A DNA stretch of 37,733 bases from Burkholderiaceae bacterium. Lineage in GTDB: Bacteria; Pseudomonadota; Gammaproteobacteria; Burkholderiales; Burkholderiaceae_F. The position numbers and the translations under genes were made by a program. The notes beneath the pieces were generated by a model. The model had not been told where the DNA came from and did not search any database. It saw only the letters and a list, made by a program, of their open reading frames with translations. The stretch lies in NCBI GenBank assembly GCA_022843955.1, contig JALHMQ010000036.1, positions 1 through 37,733 of the forward strand. The letters are read 5' to 3'. Below, one piece after another: positions 16,310 to 25,095 of this stretch (position 1 is the first letter of the stretch; each line of letters starts with the position of its first letter).

Positions 16310-16493
16310 GATAGGCGGTGTCGTTTGTTCCTCTCGCTCAGTCGCTGCACTTTTGCCACCTGCAGCGGGTTCGCCTAAGGCGAGTCTTGCAGGGGTCGGA
16401 GAAAACTCATGCTCGCTTCGCCCCGCACCTGCCCTTGCCCCACGCTGGCGCGCCATCCATGAGCAGCTCTGCGGCTCCCGAGATCGCCACCAA

Positions 16494-17681
16494 TCAATCG
16501 ACTCGCGGACGGGACGGCGATCTTGCCTCATGCCGCAGAAGCAGCAGGGCCAGCACAGCGAGCAGCGTGGTGATGGTCAGGCCGACGACCCAGAGCAACG
16601 AGTGTCCCAGTAGCAGGCCACTGATCACCGGCCCGAGGAAGACGCCCGTGTCGACGGCGACTCGGTAGAGTGCGGTGCGCCACGCAATGCTTGCCTGAGC
16701 ACCCTCCTGGTTCAACACGTTGATCGGGAGCATCCATGCCGCCAGACCCACACCGAACATGACACAACCCACGAGCACGACTGACAAGGGGCCGAATGAG
16801 ACGGCCGCAACAGCTACCGCAAACACCAGCAGGATCAAGCCGAGCATCCTCACGCGGGACGTGCGGTCGGCGTACGCACCGACAGGCAAGAGCAGCGCGA
16901 CATCGACGAACTGCGGCAGGGCGACGAGCAGGGCAACGCCCGTGCGGTCGAGCTCGAACTCGCGGCTGGCGCGCAACGGCAGGACAAACTGGCCGACGGC
17001 CGACCATGCAAGAGCGATCGCGCTGCCGCAAAGAAACGCGAGAACGGTGAGACGGGTGAAGCGCGGCATCACGTTCCCGGACGCCGTATCGCCATGAACG
17101 CGCGCGAACCACGGTCGATCCCGGCTGCCTGGCTCCGCTGGAATGGAGCGCAGCAGCGACGGCAGCAGGACCATACCAACCAGCAGCGGCGACGAGGCGA
17201 CGGCAAGCGAGACGTTCCACGGCCAGGATGACGGCAGCAGACCGGTGCCGACCATGCCGAGCAGCACGCCCAGCATGGCGCTCATCTCGAACGCATTGAG
17301 CGCCGTGCCGAGCGACCGGGCGGGCGCATATCGCACAATCGCGGTGATGCCGCTCAACATGACCAGGGCGTGCCCGGCACCCCACAGCCCCCGTCCGAGC
17401 ACCATCATGCCCAGCGACGCTCCAATGCTCAGGCAGACCACGCCCGAGACCAAGCAAACTGCGGCCAGCACGAGGGCGCGACGCAGATGATGGGTGATGA
17501 ACAGCCCGGCCGGTATGTCGGCGATGACCCGCGCCAGTCCGAATGCGCCGGCGATGGCACCCAGAGCCACGTCGCTGATGGCGCCGTCTCGCGCGATCTC
17601 TGGCAGCAACACCGGAAAGGCGCCGATGGAAAATGTGCTGCCGAAGATGAAGAGGCAGAGCAGGACGACCGTTCGGTTCAC
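16494..17681 (-). CDS. MFS transporter
   Basis: A 395-aa major facilitator with about 12 hydrophobic spans and the usual central charged loop (residues about 185-215). The segment LARVIADIPAGLFITHHLRR in the TM2-loop region resembles the family's motif A, and GAYADRTSRVR is its repeat after TM8. Translation starts at GTG, 17 bp after the stop of the PLP-lyase gene, so it is the last gene of the leftward operon from 21582. It probably exports or imports a metabolite of that pathway; direction and substrate cannot be inferred. Confidence 0.88.
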   Translation of the reverse strand: MNRTVVLLCLFIFGSTFSIGAFPVLLPEIARDGAISDVALGAIAGAFGLARVIADIPAGLFITHHLRRALVLAAVCLVSGVVCLSIGASLGMMVLGRGLWGAGHALVMLSGITAIVRYAPARSLGTALNAFEMSAMLGVLLGMVGTGLLPSSWPWNVSLAVASSPLLVGMVLLPSLLRSIPAEPGSRDRPWFARVHGDTASGNVMPRFTRLTVLAFLCGSAIALAWSAVGQFVLPLRASREFELDRTGVALLVALPQFVDVALLLPVGAYADRTSRVRMLGLILLVFAVAVAAVSFGPLSVVLVGCVMFGVGLAAWMLPINVLNQEGAQASIAWRTALYRVAVDTGVFLGPVISGLLLGHSLLWVVGLTITTLLAVLALLLLRHEARSPSRPRVD

Positions 17682-17698
17682 GGCGTCCCCGGTGTGGT

Positions 17699-18754
17699 CT
17701 AAGCCGACACCGAGGCTGCCTGCGCCACCGCGATCAACTCTGCGACCTGCGCTTCAGTGGTCGCCCATGAGCAGACGAAGCGATGGTGACGCGGCTCCGG
17801 CCGCCAGTCGCGCTGGAACTTGCAGTCACGTTGCACGAGCCGTTCGACCATGGCGTCTGGCATCTGGACGAAGACTTCGTTGCCTTCCACCGGATGAACC
17901 AGCGTGACACCCGCAAGCGCCGTCAGGCCCCGCGAGAGCCGAAGCGCCATCGCGTTGGCGTGACGGGCGTTCTTGAGCCACCGGTCGTCATCCATGTAGG
18001 CCTGCAGCTGCGCGCCGAGAAAGCGCGTCTTCGGCGAAAAATGCCCCGAGCGCTTGCGAAGATAGGCCAGCCCGACGTTGTAGCGGTCGTTGAACGACAC
18101 GATCGTCTCGACGCCGAACGAGCCGCTCTTCGTCGTTCCCAGCGTGAGCACATCCACCCCGGCCTTCCACGACAGCTCCGCCGGCGTTGCAGCAACCGAC
18201 GCCGCTGCGTTGGCAAAGCGCGCACCATCAAGATGAACGCCGAGCGCGTAGCGCCGCGCAATCGCGGTCAATGCTGCGATCTGGTCCGGCGTGTAGGCCG
18301 TGCCTGCCTCGGTGAGGTTGGTCAGGCTCAGGGCCGCCGGCTGAAGGGAGTGAACAACACCGATGCGTGCGTGCGACAGGTGCTTGGCGAGGGCGTCGGG
18401 CGAAAGACGGCCGTGCTCCCCGGCGAGAGGAACCTGCCGCGCGCCAAAGCTGAACATCTCGGGGGCGCCGCACTCGTCGGTCTCGATGTGGGCGTCCCAG
18501 TGGCACAGGATGGTCCCGTAGGGAGGGACCATCGCGCCCAGGGCGATCGCGTTGGCGGCCGTGCCGGTGGTGACCGTGAACGCTTCCAGCCGGTCGTGCT
18601 CGAAGAACTCGCGCAGCCGACGGATGGCGCCCGCAGTCCACTCCTCCGCCTCGAAGTTGGTCGCAAAGCCGACGTTCGCTTCGGTGAGCGCTTCGACAAA
18701 AGCGGGGTGAACCGGTGCCGTGTTCTCGGATCCGAAGTCGAGCTGCAGGCTCAT
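17699..18754 (-). CDS. Threonine-aldolase/beta-eliminating-lyase family PLP enzyme
   Basis: A 351-aa fold-type I PLP enzyme of the L-threonine aldolase family, which cleaves beta-hydroxy amino acids to glycine and an aldehyde. Motifs: SENTAPVHPAF near the start, TGTAANAIAL (residues 63-72) for the cofactor phosphate, HLDGARFANAA with Asp176 for the pyridine nitrogen, and Lys209 in TLGTTKSGSFG as the Schiff-base lysine. Family members usually show a lysine in an LSKGLG-type loop, so the TTKSGSFG version marks a divergent subgroup. The start overlaps the stop of the DUF35 gene (ATGA). Together with the dioxygenase in the same island it could cleave a hydroxylated amino acid; that is inference. 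Confidence 0.85.
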   Translation of the reverse strand: MSLQLDFGSENTAPVHPAFVEALTEANVGFATNFEAEEWTAGAIRRLREFFEHDRLEAFTVTTGTAANAIALGAMVPPYGTILCHWDAHIETDECGAPEMFSFGARQVPLAGEHGRLSPDALAKHLSHARIGVVHSLQPAALSLTNLTEAGTAYTPDQIAALTAIARRYALGVHLDGARFANAAASVAATPAELSWKAGVDVLTLGTTKSGSFGVETIVSFNDRYNVGLAYLRKRSGHFSPKTRFLGAQLQAYMDDDRWLKNARHANAMALRLSRGLTALAGVTLVHPVEGNEVFVQMPDAMVERLVQRDCKFQRDWRPEPRHHRFVCSWATTEAQVAELIAVAQAASVSA

Positions 18755-19188
18755 GCCGAGGCCAGGACGAAGACCGGCATTTGCCGGCCGGCGCCATGCT
18801 CACGGAAGTCGACCCTCACCGCGGTACCGACCAGCGAATCATCCAAGGGTGCACCAGGCATCTGCGCATACAGGAGCGGGCCTTCCTCCAGCTCGATCGC
18901 CGCGAAGACATAGGGCGCCTCGTGATTGAACCCGTCATGGTGGGTGCGACGCACGGTCGTGTGCGACACCACGCTGCCGCGCCCGGACGCCTCGATCCAC
19001 GCGAGCCCGGGCCGCTTGCAGAACGGGCAGCACACGCGCGGGTAGAACACCGCCTTGCTGCAATCAGCATGCGTACAGCGCTGGATCATCAGCTTGCCTG
19101 CATTGGCGCCGTCCCAGAACGGGCGCGTGAGTTCACTGACGCGCGGCTGCGGCTTGAGCACGGCGTGCGTCGGATCAGCTGTCGTCAT
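18751..19188 (-). CDS. DUF35 Zn-ribbon/OB-fold acyl-CoA-associated protein
   Basis: A 145-aa protein with a rubredoxin-like zinc ribbon (cysteines in CTHADC and CCPFCKRPG, residues about 38-59) followed by an OB fold (GRGSVVSHTTV to the C-terminus). This is the ChsH2/DUF35 architecture, whose OB domain binds the CoA ester for a partner thiolase-like or hydratase subunit. The ATG at 19188 is chosen because TRPFW-type family sequence begins soon after; a longer frame to 19278 runs into the thiolase gene. It lies 7 bp after the thiolase-like gene, the usual partner, so the two proteins probably form one complex. Confidence 0.87.
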   Translation of the reverse strand: MTTADPTHAVLKPQPRVSELTRPFWDGANAGKLMIQRCTHADCSKAVFYPRVCCPFCKRPGLAWIEASGRGSVVSHTTVRRTHHDGFNHEAPYVFAAIELEEGPLLYAQMPGAPLDDSLVGTAVRVDFREHGAGRQMPVFVLASA

Positions 19189-19195
19189 GGTTGTC

Positions 19196-20356
19196 TCACT
19201 CCACCCGTTCAAGGATGGCGGCACTCGAGCACAGGCCGCGCCCATAAGCCACCATGCCATAGCCTGCCACCACACCACGCTGGCACGTGACCTGGCGCGC
19301 GCCGGCGCGACCCAGCAGCTGCGTGACGCCCTCGTACACGCCGATCATTCCACCGGCGGCACCTGCCTGGCCGGCGGACAACTGGCCGCCCCCGGTGTTG
19401 ATGGGAAAAGCGCCACGTGTCGTGATGTCGGTCGTGCGCACAAACTCATGCGCCGTCCCCGGCTTGCAGATGCCGAGCCCTTCCAGTTGGACGAAGCACA
19501 TGACCGGGTAGTCGTCGTACAACTGCGCAAAGTGCAGGTCGGACGGACGGCAGCCGGCGCGTGCATAGAGTCGATCGGCCATGCCGAGCCATCCGCCGGG
19601 CACCGTGTAGACGTCGTTGGCCGGGAAGTTGTGCGTCTCCTCCGCCGCCAGGATGCGCAGCTGCGGGCCGCGCAAGGTCCGCGCGACCCGCTCCGACGCG
19701 AGCACGATGGCGTCACCGCCGATGCAGGGCATCACGCAGTCATACAGGCGCAGCGGGTCGGCGATCGGCTTGGCATTCAGGTAGTCCGCCATGGTCAGCG
19801 GCGCCTTGAACAGCGCGTTCGGGTTGAGCAAGGCATTGGCGCGCAGCGCAACGCAGAAGCGGCCGAAGTCCTCGCGCGTTGCGCCGTGCCGTTCCATGTA
19901 CAGCCGGGTATGCAAGGCGAACATGCCGTTCGCACCGCCGAACCCCTGCGGGGACATGAACTCACGCACGGAGCCGTTGAAGCGGTCGAGCGTCTCGTTG
20001 TGGGAGGCGACATCGAACGCGTCGGCAGCCGCCACCACGACGACGTCGCACGCGCCATCGCGAATCGCCCGTGCCGCGTGCGCCATGCCGATGATCCCCG
20101 AGGCGCCGCCATACAGCCCCTGGAACATGAAACGGGTTTCCAGGCCGATATGCTCGGCAACGGTTGCCACATTGTCCGGCGGCAGCATGAACGAGGTGAC
20201 CGCCAGGCCATCGACCTGCGACCAGCCGAGCCCGGCGTCGTGCAGCGCAGCGCTGCCAGCGTCGTACAGCAACTTCTGCACGGTATCCGATGATCGCTTG
20301 GTGTATGCCGTCTGCCCGGCACCAACGATGCGCACGCCTTCGAAGACACTGGCCAT
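19196..20356 (-). CDS. Thiolase-like protein without the catalytic cysteine (Ltp/SCP2-like)
   Basis: A 386-aa thiolase-superfamily protein of the lipid-transfer type. The fold is clear (VRIVGAGQTAY start, ADAFDVASHN, YTVPGGWLG, INTGGGQLSAGQAGAAGG). The active site is altered: where thiolases have the nucleophilic Cys in a C-(A/S)-(S/T)-G loop, residues 82-88 read YGGASGI, and the C-terminal GHP histidine is replaced (SAGQAG, about 327-332). Ltp2-type retro-aldolases also lack this cysteine, use tyrosines and need a DUF35 partner, which is encoded next door. LYDDYPVM (279-286) offers candidate tyrosines. A retro-aldol or other C-C cleavage of an acyl-CoA is therefore more likely than thiolysis. 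Its ATG overlaps the upstream stop (TGATG). Confidence 0.85.
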   Translation of the reverse strand: MASVFEGVRIVGAGQTAYTKRSSDTVQKLLYDAGSAALHDAGLGWSQVDGLAVTSFMLPPDNVATVAEHIGLETRFMFQGLYGGASGIIGMAHAARAIRDGACDVVVVAAADAFDVASHNETLDRFNGSVREFMSPQGFGGANGMFALHTRLYMERHGATREDFGRFCVALRANALLNPNALFKAPLTMADYLNAKPIADPLRLYDCVMPCIGGDAIVLASERVARTLRGPQLRILAAEETHNFPANDVYTVPGGWLGMADRLYARAGCRPSDLHFAQLYDDYPVMCFVQLEGLGICKPGTAHEFVRTTDITTRGAFPINTGGGQLSAGQAGAAGGMIGVYEGVTQLLGRAGARQVTCQRGVVAGYGMVAYGRGLCSSAAILERVE

Positions 20357-21582
20357 CAGATGACCCCTTCTTCCTGCAGCGCCTTGAGTTCGTCCGTCGT
20401 CAGCCCGAGCAGCTGCGTGAATACCTCGACGTTGTCAGCCCCGAGTGCGCGTCCGGCGTGGCGGACCTCGCCGGGCGTGCCGAGGAATCGCGGCACCACG
20501 CCCTGCATCTTCACAGACCCAAAGTCGTCATCCGGGACCGACACGATGTTCTGGCGGGCGATGTACTGCGGATCGGTCGCAATGTCGCGAATGTCGAGCA
20601 CCGGGCCGGCCACCACCTCGGCGCGCTCGAACAGCGCCATCATGTCGTCGCAGTCGCGTTGCTTGAACCAGTTGGCAATGATCTCGTCGAGCGCAACGTC
20701 ATGCTCGCAGCGCGAGGTGTTGTCGACAAAGCGCGGGTCGGTAACCAGCTCGGGCATGCCCATTGACTCCGCAAGCCGCTCGAAGGTGCGCTGCGAGCTT
20801 GCCGAGATGCCGATCCAGCGCCCGTCGCGCGTCTGATAGGTGTTGCGAGGCGAGTCCTCGGCGAGCCGATTGCCCTGTCGCGTCTTGACGATACCCAGTT
20901 GGTCAAATCCGATGACCTGCGACTCCACCAGCCGGAACAACGGCTCGTACAGGCTGACGTCGATCTCCTGACCTTTGCCGTCGCCATGATCACGGTTGTA
21001 GACCGCGAACATCGCCGACATGGCGGAAAAAGTCGACGCCACCGAGTCCGCCAGCGGGAAGCCGGGCAGCGTGGGAGGCCGATCAGGAAAGCCGGTGAAT
21101 GACGGGATGCCGGAGAACGCTTCGGCGATCGTGCCGTAGCCGCCTCGCTTCGCATACGGCCCGGTCTGTCCGAAGCCGGATACGCGCACCATCACAAGGC
21201 GCGGATTGATCTTCGACAGCTCCTCAAAGCCGAGCCCCCATCGTTCGAAGGTCCCCGGGCGGAAGTTCTCGATCAAGATGTCCGTGTCGCGCACGAGCTG
21301 CTTGAACAGTTCCTGTGCCTTCGGCTTGGATAGTGCCAGCGTGATCAATCGCTTGTTGCGACCGATCACCTTCCACCAGAGCGACCGGCCCTCCTTCATC
21401 GGTGCCCAGTGGCGCATCGAGTCGCCGACATCGGGCAGCTCGACCTTGATCACGTCGGCACCGAAGTCGGCGAGCTGCGTCGCTGCGAGCGGTCCCGCGA
21501 TCATGTTGCCGGCGTCGAGTACCCGCAGACCTTTAAGGGGTCCCTTGCGCAGTTGACGCGAAGAATCTTCAGACGCAGGAAT
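20356..21582 (-). CDS. CaiB/BaiF class III CoA-transferase, probable ATT start
   Basis: A class III CoA-transferase that moves CoA to a carboxylic acid. The family N-terminus GPLKGLRVLDAGNMIAGPLA is present, with ENFRPGTFERWGLG, VSGFGQTGPYAKRGGY and the catalytic Asp in QEIDVSLYEPL. The first in-frame ATG (21504) would fall inside that conserved block and delete its first strand. Upstream to the stop near 21622 there is no in-frame ATG, GTG or TTG. A strong AGGGAGAG lies seven bases before an ATT at 21580-21582, giving a 408-aa protein; CTG at 21552 is the alternative. It is the first gene of the leftward operon, divergent from the IclR gene. Confidence 0.88.
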   Translation of the reverse strand: MPASEDSSRQLRKGPLKGLRVLDAGNMIAGPLAATQLADFGADVIKVELPDVGDSMRHWAPMKEGRSLWWKVIGRNKRLITLALSKPKAQELFKQLVRDTDILIENFRPGTFERWGLGFEELSKINPRLVMVRVSGFGQTGPYAKRGGYGTIAEAFSGIPSFTGFPDRPPTLPGFPLADSVASTFSAMSAMFAVYNRDHGDGKGQEIDVSLYEPLFRLVESQVIGFDQLGIVKTRQGNRLAEDSPRNTYQTRDGRWIGISASSQRTFERLAESMGMPELVTDPRFVDNTSRCEHDVALDEIIANWFKQRDCDDMMALFERAEVVAGPVLDIRDIATDPQYIARQNIVSVPDDDFGSVKMQGVVPRFLGTPGEVRHAGRALGADNVEVFTQLLGLTTDELKALQEEGVI

Positions 21583-21638
21583 GGCTCTCTCCCTATTTGT
21601 TTGTGCAGATGCGAAGCGCGATCAGGCCCTGCATCAAC

Positions 21639-21653
21639 TTCCGGAAATCGGAA
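21639..21653. promoter_or_regulatory. Candidate IclR-family operator
   Basis: TTCCG-GAAAT-CGGAA is a perfect 5-bp inverted repeat with a 5-bp spacer, the usual size and symmetry of IclR-family operators. It lies in the 108-bp gap between the divergent CoA-transferase and IclR genes, 38 bp before the regulator start, so one site could control both directions. Confidence 0.55.
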
Positions 21654-21690
21654 TTGCTTTTTCTATTTCTCGGCTATTGTTTGGCGGAAT

Positions 21691-22500
21691 ATGGATCCAG
21701 GTCAAGACATCGATGAACGACCAACGCGTGCAGACGCGGAGGTTGTGAACGATCAACCTCTCGACCGCGCGTTCGCATTACTGCAGGCAGTCGCCGATGC
21801 CACGCGCCCTGCATCGGTCACCGAGCTGGCCCTTGAGTGCGGACTTCCGGTACCTACGGTCCACCGCCTGGTCGGACAGCTGGAAAAGCGCGGACTGCTT
21901 CTGCGCGCACTCGGATCGAAGAAGGTCGTCGTCGGTCCTGCGCTCGTCAAGTTGGGCATTGCGTCGCTCGAAGCGGCGTTGCGCGCGGATCGTGCGCATC
22001 AGGTCTTGGTCGCCCTGGCGAATCGGCTCGGCGAACACTGCCAGCTGGGCCGACGCTTCGACGACTGCGTGGTGTATGTCGATTCGGCACGAGCGCCGCG
22101 CTCCGAAGGGCTGTACTTCGAGCCCGGCCGCCGATCTCCGCTGTACTGCTCGTCGATCGGCAAGCTGTTCCTCGCCGAGATGACCGATGGCGATCTGGAC
22201 TGGTGGTTGGCGCATTCGCCCTTGGAGCGGCTGACGCCGAACACCATCGTGGCGCCGGCGCCGCTGCGCACGCTTGTTCGCAAGGTACGGCGTGAAGGCT
22301 GGGCGACCAGCAACCAGGAAATGCTCCTTGGCGTGGTGGGCTGTGCCATCGCGGTGCGAGATCCCGCCGGGCGACTCGTCGCCGGCCTGGGCATCTCCGC
22401 ACCGAGTCCGCGCGTGCCGTTTGAACAACTGCAGAAGTTCCGCGGCTTGATGGAATCAGCTGCAACCGAGATCTCAGCCTCGCTGCTGATCGAGGACTAA
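21691..22500 (+). CDS. IclR-family transcriptional regulator
   Basis: A 269-aa IclR regulator. The N-terminal winged helix covers residues about 15-80 (LDRAFALLQAVADATRPASV, then LPVPTVHRLVGQLEKRGLL as recognition helix and wing). The effector-binding domain follows (residues about 90-265) with PLYCSSIGKLFLAEM and GWATSNQEMLLGVVGCAIAV, where the IclR ligand pocket lies. The ATG at 21691 has GGCGGA upstream; the frame open to 21409 overlaps the CoA-transferase gene antisense and is rejected. It is divergent from the CoA-transferase operon and heads the rightward dioxygenase-transporter run, so it probably regulates the whole island in response to a pathway acid. Confidence 0.9.
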   Translation: MDPGQDIDERPTRADAEVVNDQPLDRAFALLQAVADATRPASVTELALECGLPVPTVHRLVGQLEKRGLLLRALGSKKVVVGPALVKLGIASLEAALRADRAHQVLVALANRLGEHCQLGRRFDDCVVYVDSARAPRSEGLYFEPGRRSPLYCSSIGKLFLAEMTDGDLDWWLAHSPLERLTPNTIVAPAPLRTLVRKVRREGWATSNQEMLLGVVGCAIAVRDPAGRLVAGLGISAPSPRVPFEQLQKFRGLMESAATEISASLLIED

Positions 22501-22523
22501 GCGGGAACCTGCAAGGAGAGCCC

Positions 22524-23525
22524 ATGAGACCGACGTCACCGCATCTGATCGAAGACGCAAGTGTCTGGCTGGCGAAGGACGTCGGGCGGGCACGCTCATG
22601 GGTGCATCAGCTGACCGCGGCATCGCAGGACGAAGTGGAAGGCGCCGTGCGCCAGGCCGTTAACGCCGGCAAGACGTTCACCGACGTCGGCCTGGCAGAT
22701 TTTCGGCTGCCAAAGACCTGCGACCAGTTGCGCGAGGTCTTCGCCGAGTTGGAAGACGGCGCGGGCTTCTCGGTCGTCGGCGGCTTCCCGGTCGAGCGCT
22801 TCACCTATGACGAAGCGCTGATCGGCTATGCCGGCCTGTCAGCTCATCTTGGCCAGTTGGTCGACCAGAGCTATGCCGGAGCCATGAAGGTCGACGTGAA
22901 GGACCTCGGTCTGGCCTATGGCAAGGACGTGCGCGGCTACCAGAGCAACGCGATGCTGCGCTTTCACACCGACGGCGCGGTCCTCACGGGGTTGCTGTGC
23001 CTGGAAAGCGCGGTCGAGGGTGGCCTGAGCGTGCTCACCAGTTCGGGCGCGCTGAGCAACCGCATCCTGCAGGAGCGTCCCGACCTGCATGCCGTTCTCG
23101 TGAAGGGCTTTCATCACCACCGGCGCGGCGAGCACGCCCCGGGCGACAACCCGGTGTCGCCAGCACCGATTCCGGTTTTCGGCTTCTACGACGGACTGCT
23201 GCACTGCACGTACGACCGCAACCAGTCTCTTTGGTCGGCCGAGGAAGGGATCGTCTTCACCCCCGAGCAGATCGAGTCGATGGACTACCTCGACTCGCTG
23301 ATGGCGCGCGACGAGTTTCAGCTGCACATGGAGATGCGCAAGGGCGACGTGCAGTTCGTCAACAACTTCACGGTCATGCATTCGCGCACCGAATATCGCG
23401 ACAGCGCGACGCAGAAGCGGCACCTGGTGCGTTACTGGATTGATGTTCCCCACGGCAAGCGCAAGGGGTTCACCACGCGGGAGCTGTACGTCCGCGATGG
23501 GAAGCTGCTCGCCGAGCAGTCGTAG
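22524..23525 (+). CDS. TauD/TfdA-family Fe(II)/2-oxoglutarate dioxygenase
   Basis: A 333-aa non-haem iron dioxygenase that hydroxylates a small substrate with 2-oxoglutarate and O2. The facial triad is visible: His148-x-Asp150 in LRFHTDGAV and the distal His286 in FTVMHSRTEY. Arg303 (KRHLVRYWID) is placed to bind 2-oxoglutarate. Length suits the family and there is no signal peptide. AAGGAGAG lies upstream of the start, 23 bp after the IclR stop. The ABC importer for a polar amino acid begins 41 bp downstream, suggesting that the imported amino acid or a derivative is the substrate. Hydroxylation followed by aldolase-type cleavage would link it to the lyase at 17699; that is inference. Confidence 0.88.
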   Translation: MRPTSPHLIEDASVWLAKDVGRARSWVHQLTAASQDEVEGAVRQAVNAGKTFTDVGLADFRLPKTCDQLREVFAELEDGAGFSVVGGFPVERFTYDEALIGYAGLSAHLGQLVDQSYAGAMKVDVKDLGLAYGKDVRGYQSNAMLRFHTDGAVLTGLLCLESAVEGGLSVLTSSGALSNRILQERPDLHAVLVKGFHHHRRGEHAPGDNPVSPAPIPVFGFYDGLLHCTYDRNQSLWSAEEGIVFTPEQIESMDYLDSLMARDEFQLHMEMRKGDVQFVNNFTVMHSRTEYRDSATQKRHLVRYWIDVPHGKRKGFTTRELYVRDGKLLAEQS

Positions 23526-23566
23526 TCGAGTCTCGCTCTCACTTATCTCTACAGGAGGACAAGGTC

Positions 23567-24397
23567 ATGCTGAAGAAGCTGCTGGGTTCAATCGCGCTTG
23601 CCGGGTTCATGGCGACGGGTGCGGTGCAAGCGCAGGAAAAGTCGCGCCTGGACGAGATCCTCGCGCGCGGCAAGGTCATCGTCGGCGTGACGTCGGAGGC
23701 GCCGCCGTTCGGCTTCATCGACGAGAAGGGAGAGCACGTCGGCTTCGACATCGACATCGCCAAGCTGCTCGCCAAGCATCTGTTCAACGGCGACGATTCG
23801 CCCAAGCGGATCGAGCTGGTACGGCAGGGCTTCGCAGCGCGCTGGCCGAACGTCGAGAACGGCACGGTGGACTTCGGCATCCAGGTCACGACGATCCTGC
23901 CGGACCGCGTGCTGCGCGTCGCGTTCACCCGCCCATACATCGACAGCGGCATCGTCATGGTGGTGCGCAAGAACGCGCCGTACAAGAAGCTCGCGGACAT
24001 GAACAACGACAAGCTGACGATGGCCCTGTTGACCAATCCGCAGCAGGCGGAGCGAGCGAAGAGGTTCTTCCCGAAAGCCAAGACCCAGATCTTCGACTCG
24101 GTTGCCGCGCAGTTCACCGCCGTGAAGTCGAACCGCGCAGATGGCGCGCAGCTCGACACCCCGGTGGCACGCTGGTATGTCAAGCAGAACCCGGACATGC
24201 GCATCATCGACGAGCCGCTGGTGCCGCCAACCAACAACGCAGTCTTCATGAAGATGGGCGACTTCAAGCTGTGGCATGCGCTGGACACGCTGGTGGGTGA
24301 AATGACTGGCGGCAGCCTCCACAACGAGTACGCCGCGATCTTCGAGAAGTGGTTCGGCGAGAAGCCGTTGCACGCCAAGTACTACGTCAAGCAGTAG
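23567..24397 (+). CDS. Amino-acid ABC transporter substrate-binding protein
   Basis: A 276-aa periplasmic binding protein of the polar amino-acid class (PBP family 3). The signal peptide is clear (MLKKLLGSIALAGFMATGAV, cleavage near VQA-QE). The mature start KVIVGVTSEAPPFGFIDEKG and VGFDIDIAKLLAKHL are typical of the family. Arg in ILPDRVLRVAFTRPY probably holds the substrate carboxylate, and a DxP-type hinge (QLDTPVARWY) supplies the amine contact. AGGAGGACAAG precedes the start. Permease and ATPase genes follow directly, so the importer is complete. The ligand is probably an amino acid or a close relative, not identifiable further. Confidence 0.9.
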   Translation: MLKKLLGSIALAGFMATGAVQAQEKSRLDEILARGKVIVGVTSEAPPFGFIDEKGEHVGFDIDIAKLLAKHLFNGDDSPKRIELVRQGFAARWPNVENGTVDFGIQVTTILPDRVLRVAFTRPYIDSGIVMVVRKNAPYKKLADMNNDKLTMALLTNPQQAERAKRFFPKAKTQIFDSVAAQFTAVKSNRADGAQLDTPVARWYVKQNPDMRIIDEPLVPPTNNAVFMKMGDFKLWHALDTLVGEMTGGSLHNEYAAIFEKWFGEKPLHAKYYVKQ

Positions 24398-24424
24398 TCG
24401 GCTGACCGAGAGGGCGGGCGTCGC

Positions 24425-25093
24425 GTGGATTCGTTGGCTGCCAAGCTGAGGCTGATCGGAAGCATCTATCCACAGATGCTCGAGGCACTTGGCGTCACGC
24501 TGACGATTGCCGCGCTCGCCCTGCCCTTGGCTGTCGCCCTCGGCGCCGTGATCGCGGCGCTGCGCCTGTTCGGGCCGCGGCTGCTTGCCGCTGTGCTGGG
24601 TGGCTACATCGAGTTCATGCGCAATACGCCGCTGTTGCTGCAGATGCTGCTGCTGTACTTCGCGCTGCCGGCGCTCGGTTGGCGGCTCGATGGCCTGTAT
24701 TGCGGCGTGCTGGCGATTGCCATGCAGCACTCGGCCTTCCTCGCCGAGACCTTCCGTGGCGCCATCGACTCAGTGAGCCGGCGGCAGTGGGAAGCCACAC
24801 GTGCGCTGGGGCTTCGAGACTCCACGGCGTTCTGGCACTTGATCCTGCCGCAAGCTGCCCTGAAGGTCGCCGCACCGATCGGCAACCAGCTGATCATCCT
24901 GGTCAAGGACACGTCGGTCGTCTCGGGCATTGCCGTGCTTGATCTGACGCTGACGGGAAAGATCATCCTCGAGCGCAACGCTGCTTCGTTCGAGGTGTTC
25001 CTCGTGGTTGCCAGCTTTTACCTCGTGCTCACGGTGCTGCTGGGTCTGCTGGTCCGGTTCGTCGAGATGCGCACGCGGCGCATGGTGGCCTGA
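24425..25093 (+). CDS. Amino-acid ABC transporter permease (first)
   Basis: A 222-aa inner-membrane permease of the HisM/GlnP type with about five hydrophobic spans. The family TM start is MLEALGVTLTIAALALPLAV. FMRNTPLLLQMLLLYFALP is the usual RGTP-like segment, and the cytoplasmic EAA loop (EATRALGLRDSTAFWHLILP, residues about 121-140) docks on the ATPase. Translation starts at GTG (24425); no better start lies nearby. The second permease begins two bases after its stop, so the two are co-expressed and should form a heterodimer. Confidence 0.9.
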   Translation: MDSLAAKLRLIGSIYPQMLEALGVTLTIAALALPLAVALGAVIAALRLFGPRLLAAVLGGYIEFMRNTPLLLQMLLLYFALPALGWRLDGLYCGVLAIAMQHSAFLAETFRGAIDSVSRRQWEATRALGLRDSTAFWHLILPQAALKVAAPIGNQLIILVKDTSVVSGIAVLDLTLTGKIILERNAASFEVFLVVASFYLVLTVLLGLLVRFVEMRTRRMVA

Positions 25094-25095
25094 CC

